A stretch of DNA of 40,008 nt. It comes from Methanobacteriota archaeon. GTDB taxonomy: Archaea; Thermoplasmatota; Poseidoniia; Poseidoniales; Poseidoniaceae. The stretch lies in assembly GCA_002722135.1 (NCBI GenBank), contig PBKJ01000013.1:121577-161584 (forward strand). The letters run 5' to 3'. The notes below the pieces were generated by a model. It made no database searches. It worked only from the letters and a program-made list of their open reading frames with translations, and was not told where the DNA came from. Within the stretch, counting starts at the first letter, position 1; the number at the start of each line of letters is the position of its first letter. This document shows, piece by piece, positions 8,526-15,056 of this stretch. The translations under genes were made by a program, and so were the position numbers.

Positions 8526-8544
8526 GCATTGATAGCCCGTCATG

Positions 8545-8559
8545 GAGGGCTAGGCCCTC
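8545..8559 (+). promoter_or_regulatory. Shine-Dalgarno-hiding hairpin before the formate-THF ligase gene
   Basis: GAGGGC (8545-8550), loop TAG, GCCCTC (8554-8559) is a perfect 6-bp stem that ends at the base before ATG 8560. The left arm overlaps the only Shine-Dalgarno-like sequence (GGAGGG), so in the folded state the ribosome site is paired. The sequence shows the pairing; a regulatory role is inference. Confidence 0.45.
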
Positions 8560-10275
8560 ATGCCCTCCGACTTGCAAATCGCCCGTGAAGCGACGCTTGA
8601 GGACATCGCGGCCGTCGCGTGGAAGTTGGCGCTGCCCGCGGACGGGCTCCAACCCTACGGACGCCACATCGCCAAGGTCAGTTGGCCGTGCATTCAGGAG
8701 CACTTGGATCGGCCGCAGGGCAGCCTCGTGCTCGTGACCTCGGTCAACCCTACGCCATTCGGTGAAGGGAAAACGGTGACCACCATTGGCCTGACGCAGG
8801 CCCTGAACCGTATTGGCCGCTCGGCCACCTGCGTCGTTCGGGAACCGTCCATGGGCCCGGTGTTTGGCATCAAGGGGGGAGCGGCAGGAGGTGGACGCTC
8901 TCAGGTGCTCCCGATGGAGCAGATCAACCTGCATTTCACGGGTGACCTGCACGCGGTGACCTCGGCGCACAACCTGCTTTCATCGATGATTGACAACCAC
9001 ATCAAGCACGGCAACGACCGTCGCTTGGACACCACCCGAATCGGCTGGCCGCGCGTGGTGGACCTCAACGACCGCGCCCTGCGTGAGGTCGTGGTTGGGC
9101 TTGGCGGACCAGCCAACGGCAACGTTCGGCAGGACCGGTTCGACATCACCGCTGCGAGCGAAGTGATGGCCATCCTCGTCCTTGCGCGCGACTACGCCGA
9201 CCTGCGGGCGCGCCTCGGTGAGATCATCGTTGGCCCCGATCTTGACGGGAAGCCCGTTCGTGCCGATGACCTGGACGCTGCCGGTGCGATGGCCCTGCTC
9301 CTCAGGGACGCCTTCCTCCCCAATCTTGTACAAACCTTGGAAGGTGATCCTGCCTTCATTCACGGTGGCCCGTTCGCGAACATTGCACACGGCAATTCAT
9401 CGGTCATCGGCGATCGCTTGGCCTTGGCCTGCGCCGACTACGTGGTGACCGAAGCAGGGTTCGGATCCGACATGGGCGCTGAGAAATTCATGCACATCAA
9501 GGCCCCTGTGGGGCAGAAAGCACCGGATTGTGTCGTGATGAACGTCACCGTTCGCTCCATGAAACTCCATGGCGGTGCCTTCGGGGACCGGGCTGGGCGG
9601 CGCCCGAGCAAAGAAGAGCTCGAGGCAGAAAACGTCGAGGCCATGCTTGAGGGCGCGAAGACCAACCTCGACCGCCACATCCGCAACATGTCCGGATTCG
9701 GCATGCCGGTCGTGGTCTCCATCAACCGCTTCGCGAGCGACACCGATGCGGAACTCGATGCCTTGGCCGATGCCGCTCGAGCCAGCGGTGCATACGACGT
9801 GTGTTTGACCGAAGTTCACGCGCGTGGTGGAGAAGGTGGAGCCCTGCTTGCAAAGGCGGTTGTTCGAGCCGTTCAGGACCACGTGGCTGCCGGACGACCG
9901 TTCACGCCGCTCTTCATGCCCGATGCGCCCGTGATGGAGAAGGTGGAAGGCATCGCAAAGCGCCTGTACGGCGCAGAGGCGGTCACCGTGTCTGCGTCTG
10001 CAAAGAAGCAGTTGGACCGTTTCGCGGCCTGGGGCTACGGCCACCTTCCGGTGTGCATGGCCAAGACCCAGTACAGCTTCAGCCACGATGCCGGAGGCCT
10101 CGGGGCTCCGACCGGCTTCACCCTCCCCGTTGCAGAGTTCAGGTTGAACGCGGGGGCTGGCTTCATCGTGGCGATCCTTGGCAACATGATGACCATGCCT
10201 GGCCTACCAAAGCGGCCGGCCGCCGCGGACATGGACATGGACGAACACGGGATGCTCAAGGGCGTATTCGGGTGA
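8560..10275 (+). CDS. fhs: Formate--tetrahydrofolate ligase
   Basis: ATP-dependent ligation of formate to tetrahydrofolate, giving 10-formyl-THF for one-carbon metabolism. 571 residues, family length about 555-560. Landmarks in order: TSVNPTPFGEGKTVTT, the P-loop (~60-75, with Phe and Val where many homologues have Ala and Thr); REPSMGPVFGIKGGAAGGG (~97 on); QINLHFTGDLHAVTSAHNL; RVVDLNDRALR; GPFANIAHGNSSVIGD; TEAGFGSDMGAEKFM; and FGMPVVVSINRF. It is therefore an intact enzyme. ATG 8560 is preceded by GGAGGG, which is locked in a small hairpin. The pelota gene begins 4 nt after its stop, pointing to co-transcription. The enzyme is patchy in archaea and was probably gained from bacteria at some point (inference). 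Confidence 0.93.
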   Translation: MPSDLQIAREATLEDIAAVAWKLALPADGLQPYGRHIAKVSWPCIQEHLDRPQGSLVLVTSVNPTPFGEGKTVTTIGLTQALNRIGRSATCVVREPSMGPVFGIKGGAAGGGRSQVLPMEQINLHFTGDLHAVTSAHNLLSSMIDNHIKHGNDRRLDTTRIGWPRVVDLNDRALREVVVGLGGPANGNVRQDRFDITAASEVMAILVLARDYADLRARLGEIIVGPDLDGKPVRADDLDAAGAMALLLRDAFLPNLVQTLEGDPAFIHGGPFANIAHGNSSVIGDRLALACADYVVTEAGFGSDMGAEKFMHIKAPVGQKAPDCVVMNVTVRSMKLHGGAFGDRAGRRPSKEELEAENVEAMLEGAKTNLDRHIRNMSGFGMPVVVSINRFASDTDAELDALADAARASGAYDVCLTEVHARGGEGGALLAKAVVRAVQDHVAAGRPFTPLFMPDAPVMEKVEGIAKRLYGAEAVTVSASAKKQLDRFAAWGYGHLPVCMAKTQYSFSHDAGGLGAPTGFTLPVAEFRLNAGAGFIVAILGNMMTMPGLPKRPAAADMDMDEHGMLKGVFG

Positions 10276-10279
10276 GGGC

Positions 10280-11335
10280 ATGCGTATCCTGCACCGCGAC
10301 GACATGCGCATGCGCTTGCGGTGTGAATCCGACGATGACCTCTGGACGCTCGCACAATTCGTTCAGCCTGGCCAACGCTTCGGAATGGTGGGTGAGCGCA
10401 GGGACTCCACCACAGGGGCGGTGGAAGGAGGCAGAGCCAAAGCGGCCGAACGCCGCACCATGTGGATCCTGCTCGACGTGATCAGCGTCGAGCATCACAC
10501 CTTCTCCGACGCCCTCCGCGTGCACGGTACCATCGTCGAAGCGGCCTTCGACCAAGGTCAGCACCACACCCACGTCGTCGAAGCCGGCCACGAGGTGGAG
10601 GTGCACACCAACACCGCATTCCGCCCCATCGACGTGCAATTGATCCAAGAAGCAGCCAGCGCAGCACTTCGTCCGAAGGTCGCGCTTGTGGTCGTGGAAC
10701 ATGACGAAGTCATCCTGTTCACGGTCGCCCAACGGGGCCTCAAAGAAGGCATGACGTGGACGATGCGGGGCGGTGGAAAGCGAAACGATGAGCGCACCTC
10801 CTCTGGCGTCAAGGAAGCCTTCCTGACCAACACCGCGAAGGAAATTGCGGCCGCGTTGGTTGGCGATGTCCCCGTGGTCCTTGCAGGTCCTGGGCACGCC
10901 CGCGACCGGCTCGCCGCGGCCTTGCGGGTGTGCGCCCCCGACCTCAGCCTCACCTCTGTGGCCACGTCCATCGGTGGTCGCTCAGCCGCCAACGAAGTCA
11001 TTCGCGAAGGGCTGGCAGGTGCCGTGCTTGCAGACCATGCCGTCTCTCGGGAGACGGGTTTGGTCGAAGAAGCGATGACGCGCATTCAGACGTCGGGAGC
11101 CGTGGCCTACGGCATGGCGCACCTTTCTCGCGCGGTGGACGAGGGAGCCGTAGAGACCTTGGTGGTGCTCGCTGACCTGCTTCGTGGAGAAGACGCCGAC
11201 CGCTGGCAGCAGATGTGCGAGGCCGTCCACGACCTCGGTGGAACCATCGTCCAATGTTCCAGGGACCACGATGCTGGGGCACAATTGGACGGCCTCGGTG
11301 GCGCCGTGGCCCTGACACGCTACCGTGTCGATTGA
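10280..11335 (+). CDS. pelA: Pelota, mRNA surveillance / ribosome rescue factor
   Basis: Archaeal Pelota is an eRF1-like protein that, with aEF1A and ABCE1, dissociates stalled ribosomes. 351 residues, normal for archaea. The three domains are visible: an N-terminal Sm-like domain (MRILHRD, DDLWTLAQFVQPGQRFGMV, with the RR...E turn and ILLDVISVEHH), a central domain (LKPKVALVVV-like: LRPKVALVVVEHDEVILF, then FLTNTAKEIAAALVGDVPVVLAGPG) and a C-terminal eL30-like domain (AVAYGMAHLSRAVDEGAVETLVVLADLLR, GGTIVQCSRDHDAGAQLDGLGG). It lacks the GGQ of eRF1, as Pelota does. It starts 4 nt after fhs. Confidence 0.92.
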   Translation: MRILHRDDMRMRLRCESDDDLWTLAQFVQPGQRFGMVGERRDSTTGAVEGGRAKAAERRTMWILLDVISVEHHTFSDALRVHGTIVEAAFDQGQHHTHVVEAGHEVEVHTNTAFRPIDVQLIQEAASAALRPKVALVVVEHDEVILFTVAQRGLKEGMTWTMRGGGKRNDERTSSGVKEAFLTNTAKEIAAALVGDVPVVLAGPGHARDRLAAALRVCAPDLSLTSVATSIGGRSAANEVIREGLAGAVLADHAVSRETGLVEEAMTRIQTSGAVAYGMAHLSRAVDEGAVETLVVLADLLRGEDADRWQQMCEAVHDLGGTIVQCSRDHDAGAQLDGLGGAVALTRYRVD

Positions 11336-11375
11336 GCACCGTTGGCATCAAGGGCCACCCAGCGCATCGGCAGGC

Positions 11376-11687
11376 ATGCGCGTGGTTCGGGCTGACCCAG
11401 AACAGCCGCCCAAACGAGGAAGCCTCCGCGATGCGCGGTGGCTGGTCATCCCAGGCGACGCGTGGAGCGAGCTACGCCACCTCACCATGTTCGCTGAATT
11501 GGACGGTGCGCTGGTGGCCATTGACGGAAGAGGTGTCGACCTGCATCTCGAGGCCGATGTGCAGAGGAGGGCCGTTCACCTGCTCGTGGTCGACGACGTC
11601 ATCGAGGCAGCACGCATCCAGAAAACCGCGGGCATCACGAAGGTCATCGCTGGACATCAGGGTCCGATCGAAGACCTGCTGTGGTGA
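11376..11687 (+). CDS. Small protein of unknown function downstream of pelota
   Basis: 103 residues from ATG 11376; a GTG at 11325 is also open and would overlap pelota by 11 nt. Not recognised. It is soluble and mixed alpha/beta in character, with alternating hydrophobic strands (ARWLVIPGD; GALVAIDGRGVDLHLE; AVHLLVVDDVIEAARI; ITKVIAGHQG). It has no Cys motif, signal peptide or membrane helix. Its position 40 nt after pelota suggests one transcript. Reality as a gene is supported by strand, spacing and a protein-like composition only. Confidence 0.5.
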   Translation: MRVVRADPEQPPKRGSLRDARWLVIPGDAWSELRHLTMFAELDGALVAIDGRGVDLHLEADVQRRAVHLLVVDDVIEAARIQKTAGITKVIAGHQGPIEDLLW

Positions 11688-11750
11688 GGCTGCTGCGCAG
11701 CGAAGCCGGGGGGCAAGCCGGGCTCACGCTGGAAGCACCACACAACGAAG

Positions 11751-11823
11751 TGGGCCCGGTGGGACTCGAACCCACGATCAACGCCGTGTAAAGGCGGTGT
11801 CATAGCCGCTAGACCACAGGCCC
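11751..11823 (-). tRNA. tRNA-Val (anticodon TAC)
   Basis: On the minus strand the acceptor arms GGGCCTG and CGGGCCC pair over 7 bp (one G-U), followed by discriminator A. The T arm is GTGGG-TTCGAGT-CCCAC. The anticodon loop is TTTACAC, giving anticodon TAC (Val). The anticodon stem has 4 clean pairs and a C-U mismatch at 27-43. No CCA is encoded, as is common in archaea. No intron is visible. Confidence 0.93.
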
Positions 11824-11841
11824 AAACCCTCCTCGGGGCTC

Positions 11842-11849
11842 TGGAATAA
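11842..11849 (-). promoter_or_regulatory. Possible TATA element for tRNA-Val
   Basis: CTTATTCC on the minus strand lies about 23 nt upstream of the tRNA 5' end in a GC-rich spacer. The same A/T-rich patch could also serve pncC on the other strand. Weak call from spacing only. Confidence 0.3.
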
Positions 11850-11901
11850 GAAGGCGAGGGGCGACGGCAAGCCTTTGACCACCATGCGACAGGACGGCAC
11901 A

Positions 11902-12582
11902 ATGGACATCGAGATCCAGACCGACGCCGCCCGCCTCGTGCGGCGGTTGCGACAGGCTGGTCTTCGCATCACCGTCGCTGAATCGTGCACAGGTGGCCTC
12001 TTGGCAAGCACCCTCACAGACATCGCCGGTGCGAGCGATTGGTTCGACCAATCCTGGGTGACCTACGCCAATGACGCCAAGACGCGCGTGCTTGGCGTCA
12101 GTCCAGACACGCTTGAGCGAAAGGGGGCCGTCTCGGCCGAGGTGGCCATCCAAATGGCATCAGGTGCCTTGGCCCGGTCCACGGCCGACATCGCGTTGTC
12201 GGTCACTGGCATCGCTGGTCCCGGAAACGTCAGCGACAAGAAACTCGGCTTGGTGTATGTGGGCGCTGCTTCGGGCGACTGGAAGACCGCTGAGCGCACG
12301 ATCATCGGGGGAACACGTGCTGAAAACAAACTCGGTTTCGTCCACTTCGCCATCCGTGTCGCCATCGAAAACATGGACGCAGCCGTGAAGCGAAAGGAAG
12401 TCAGGGCCGCCGAAGACGAGAAACAGCGTGAGGCGATTGAAGCCGAGCGGGAAGCGCGTCAAATCAATCGGGCGGCCAAGGAAGCCGGCACGCGTTTGGA
12501 CACCGCTTGGCAAGAAACGGCGTGGTCACCGGGCAACGAACCGCATGCTGAGGAAGACCTCGGTGATGACGTCGAATGGTGA
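11902..12582 (+). CDS. pncC: CinA C-terminal type nicotinamide-nucleotide amidohydrolase with charged tail
   Basis: PncC deamidates nicotinamide mononucleotide to nicotinate mononucleotide in NAD salvage. The first ~160 residues show the CinA C-terminal domain: LRQAGLRITVAESCTGGLLA (~14-33, with the family ESCTGG), SYVTYAN-like SWVTYAND, KGAVSAEVAIQMASGA and SVTGIAGPG (~101-109), then GLVYVG. The last ~65 residues form a highly charged helical extension (VKRKEVRAAEDEKQREAIE...) that ends in an acidic tail; the catalytic domain alone is about 160 residues, so this tail is extra. The CinA N-terminal MoCF-like domain is absent. Start ATG 11902 directly precedes the domain; an ATG at 11884 and a TTG at 11875 are in frame. 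Confidence 0.85.
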   Translation: MDIEIQTDAARLVRRLRQAGLRITVAESCTGGLLASTLTDIAGASDWFDQSWVTYANDAKTRVLGVSPDTLERKGAVSAEVAIQMASGALARSTADIALSVTGIAGPGNVSDKKLGLVYVGAASGDWKTAERTIIGGTRAENKLGFVHFAIRVAIENMDAAVKRKEVRAAEDEKQREAIEAEREARQINRAAKEAGTRLDTAWQETAWSPGNEPHAEEDLGDDVEW

Positions 12583-12624
12583 ACCGCCGGTGACCTTTTG
12601 TCTCGTCGTCAGAGACTCCAATCC

Positions 12625-14238
12625 ATGACGGTCGAATGGGGGACCGTCTATGCCCGGCTGCTCGAGCAGGGCCTGCTCGTCATGGGTGCGGACGTGCGCC
12701 AACAGATCATGGATCATCCAGATCCACTCGGCCTCGTGGCCGCAGCACCTGCAGCTGGAATCACTGGATTGCTGAACCAAAGCGTGCTCACCACCCTCAT
12801 TGAGGCCTACCAGGCACGAACCGCCCCGGCATCATCTCCACAAACATCGGGGGTTGAACGGCTGCTCGAACAGCGTCCAACGGACCTCGCGAGGTCCATC
12901 GCCCCGCTGGCCGCACCCGAGCCAGTGAACCTCCCCCTCCGCAACGGAACGCCAGACTGGGCCGCCAAGGATTTCCCTGAATTGGCGACGGACGTGGACG
13001 TGGACATCACGGTGCACTTCGACATCACTGGAAATTCGGTAACTGAAGGGAAAATGAGCGACATCAACGCCTGCTTCAACGACCGACTGGACTCGATCCG
13101 TAAGCTGATTGTGCGCAATTCGAAACTCCCACGCAAGCCCACCGACATCGCTCGACTGAACGCCGAATCCGGCCGCTACAAAGGACGGGACAACATCGCT
13201 GTGGCCATTGGTTTGGTGAACGAGCCACGCTACACGAAGAACGGCCACCTGATGTGGGGCTTGGAAGACGAGACAGGCGAGTTGACCTGCCTCTTGACCA
13301 AGAAACAGGGCGAAGAACGCGACAGGGTCCACGAGGAAATCATCCAAACGGGCTTGATGCCCGACGATGTGGTTGGCGTCAGCGGCACATTCTCACAAAA
13401 CGGCGACCTGTTCTACGTTGATGACTTGCACTTCCCTCTGCAGGACCGACATGAGAAAGCGCATGCGGAAACCGGTGTTTCCGTCGCCTTCCTCTCTGAC
13501 ATTCACGTTGGGAGCAAGACTTTCCTCGAAGCACAGTGGCACAAAATGGTCGATTGGTTCAACACCGACCCGCTTGCCAAGACGATCAAGTACCTCATTT
13601 TGAGCGGTGACTGCGTCGACGGCGTCGGGATTTATCCAGGTCAGGACCGAGAATTGGCGATTCCTGATCTGTTCAACCAATACACCGAGTTCGCTCGTTT
13701 GCTCGACCTGCTTCCCGACTGGGTGGAGTGTGTGATGCTTCCCGGAAACCACGATGCGGTCCGGCCTGCGGAACCGCAACCCACCTTTGAGAAGGACATT
13801 CAGTCCGATTACAGGGCGACGACCTTTGTCGGGAATCCATGTGATTTCAGCCTGCATGGCGTACGGCTGCTGTCCTACCATGGGAAATCCATCGACGATT
13901 TCGTGGCTGGCTTGCGGACCGTCACCTACGCAGAACCCGTGGAGGCGATGAGGCAAATGTTGCGTCGAAGGCACCTTGCGCCGCAATGGGGCGGGAAAAC
14001 GCCGCTGTCACCAGAGCCCGAAGACGGCCTGGTCATCCGTGAAGTCCCGGACATCTTCGTGACGGGGCACGTTCACGGACACGCGTGCCTCGATTTCAAG
14101 GGGACCACCTTGGTGTGTTCATCGACGTGGCAAGATCAGACGAGTTACCAGCGGATGCTGGGCTTTCAACCGCGGCCGTGCATGTTGACGGTGGTCAACC
14201 TCGGCACCCACGCGACCACGTCGATTCCCTTCGCGTGA
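12625..14238 (+). CDS. polB: DNA polymerase D small subunit (DP1, exonuclease)
   Basis: DP1 is the proofreading 3'-5' exonuclease subunit of the euryarchaeal replicative polymerase PolD. About 537 residues. An N-terminal helical region and linker (1-130) are followed by an OB-fold-like part (YKGRDNIAVAIGLVNE... LMWGLEDETGELTCLL) and a calcineurin-like phosphoesterase domain with intact metal-binding motifs: SDIHVGS (~291), GDCVDGVGIYPGQ (~328), PGNHDAVRP (~373) and TGHVHGH (~481). All catalytic His/Asp positions expected for nuclease activity are visible, unlike the inactive eukaryotic B subunits. ATG 12625 was chosen over a TTG at 12598. The large subunit DP2 is not in the window. It converges on the HAD gene with directly abutting stop codons. 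Confidence 0.93.
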   Translation: MTVEWGTVYARLLEQGLLVMGADVRQQIMDHPDPLGLVAAAPAAGITGLLNQSVLTTLIEAYQARTAPASSPQTSGVERLLEQRPTDLARSIAPLAAPEPVNLPLRNGTPDWAAKDFPELATDVDVDITVHFDITGNSVTEGKMSDINACFNDRLDSIRKLIVRNSKLPRKPTDIARLNAESGRYKGRDNIAVAIGLVNEPRYTKNGHLMWGLEDETGELTCLLTKKQGEERDRVHEEIIQTGLMPDDVVGVSGTFSQNGDLFYVDDLHFPLQDRHEKAHAETGVSVAFLSDIHVGSKTFLEAQWHKMVDWFNTDPLAKTIKYLILSGDCVDGVGIYPGQDRELAIPDLFNQYTEFARLLDLLPDWVECVMLPGNHDAVRPAEPQPTFEKDIQSDYRATTFVGNPCDFSLHGVRLLSYHGKSIDDFVAGLRTVTYAEPVEAMRQMLRRRHLAPQWGGKTPLSPEPEDGLVIREVPDIFVTGHVHGHACLDFKGTTLVCSSTWQDQTSYQRMLGFQPRPCMLTVVNLGTHATTSIPFA

Positions 14239-14898
14239 TCACAGACCGAGGTGTTCGCGAACACCGCCGAGGTCTTTGCCATGAACAACGGGAACGCCTG
14301 CTTCCAAAAATGCCGCTTTTGAGCTCTCCCGGGTGGGGTTGAAGCCAATAAATCGGCTTCCTTCAACCTGCATGGACAGATCCATCTCCGAATCGCCAAT
14401 GCTCACCACTTTGGTCACATCAAAGCCGTGCATCTCGACCAGGCGGTCGATGATGGCGCCCTTCCCAGTTGCATGAAGGCGGCACACGCCTTCGTCCAGC
14501 AACCAACCCTCCTCGTCGAAGGTGAAACCGTTGGCGATCCAATCGTCAACCTTCAGCATGGCGGCAATGCTCGAAACGAACAAATCCACGCCAGCGGATA
14601 CGATGGCCACGTAGACACCACGTTCCTGGAGGTCTCGAACCAACTCCCGTGCACCAGGCATCAAGCGAGCTCCCGCGTAGGCACGGAAGAGGTCGTCCTG
14701 GTGGATGGGGTCCTGCACGGCTTTCCACAGCGCGATGTCCGATCGCATGAAGGTCAGGTCATCGAACTCTCCTGCGATGAAGCGTTGGAGGTTCGCGTTG
14801 TTGTCCGTCCCAAAATGGTCGTGGAGCGTACGCCACGAGGAAATGGCGTCCACAAGAACACCGTCGCAATCGAAGACCACACAGTCGAGTCCGTCCAT
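14239..14898 (-). CDS. HAD-superfamily phosphatase, phosphoserine-phosphatase-like
   Basis: 219 residues from ATG 14898; a GTG at 14919 is also open. HAD motif I is CVVFDCDGVLVD (nucleophile and acid/base Asp), motif II is VAIVSAG (Ser), a Lys in the GKGAIIDRL stretch serves as motif III, and motif IV is VVSIGDSEMD. The alpha-helical cap between motifs I and II and the LMPGARELVRDLQERG segment resemble SerB/PSP-type enzymes, so phosphoserine phosphatase is the leading candidate. Other small-molecule HAD phosphatases share this layout and the substrate is not proven. It is tail-to-tail with the PolD small subunit. Confidence 0.8.
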   Translation of the reverse strand: MDGLDCVVFDCDGVLVDAISSWRTLHDHFGTDNNANLQRFIAGEFDDLTFMRSDIALWKAVQDPIHQDDLFRAYAGARLMPGARELVRDLQERGVYVAIVSAGVDLFVSSIAAMLKVDDWIANGFTFDEEGWLLDEGVCRLHATGKGAIIDRLVEMHGFDVTKVVSIGDSEMDLSMQVEGSRFIGFNPTRESSKAAFLEAGVPVVHGKDLGGVREHLGL

Positions 14899-14947
14899 GC
14901 TGGAAGCAGGAGCACTCACACCATCAAGGCTCGTCCCGGTTCAGGGC

Positions 14948-14973
14948 GGGGGGAGCGCCGGAGCGCTCCCCCC
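14948..14973. repeat. Perfect 11-bp GC hairpin between giant surface gene and HAD gene
   Basis: GGGGGGAGCGC (14948-14958), loop CGGA, GCGCTCCCCCC (14963-14973). It lies about 85 nt beyond the stop of the giant gene on the minus strand and 50 nt before the HAD start, so it may terminate the giant transcript or lie in the HAD leader. Its C-run can instead pair with a G-run at 14979-14984, making an alternative hairpin. Confidence 0.6.
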
Positions 14974-14986
14974 ACGCTGGGGGGCT

Positions 14987-15002
14987 GTGGCCCGGAGGCC
15001 AC
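14987..15002. repeat. 6-bp hairpin with the same CGGA loop
   Basis: GTGGCC (14987-14992), loop CGGA, GGCCAC (14997-15002). It is the second of three consecutive GC-rich hairpins and has the same loop sequence as the first. Confidence 0.5.
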
Positions 15003-15030
15003 GCCATGGCGCCCCGAGGGGCGGCATGGC
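15003..15030. repeat. Third GC-rich hairpin, near the giant gene stop
   Basis: GCCATG (15003-15008) pairs with CATGGC (15025-15030), and CGCCC pairs with GGGCG inside, with one G-G mismatch and loop CGAG. It begins 27 nt after the stop of the giant gene on the minus strand and is the best-placed candidate for its 3' end structure or terminator. Confidence 0.45.
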
Positions 15031-15056
15031 CGTTTGTGCTTCGTACCGATCCCTGC

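Noticed and set aside
7194-8543. Open frame of 449 codons on the minus strand
   Set aside because: Shadow of the flotillin gene; its Asp/Gly/Leu pattern mirrors the coiled-coil codons of the real gene.
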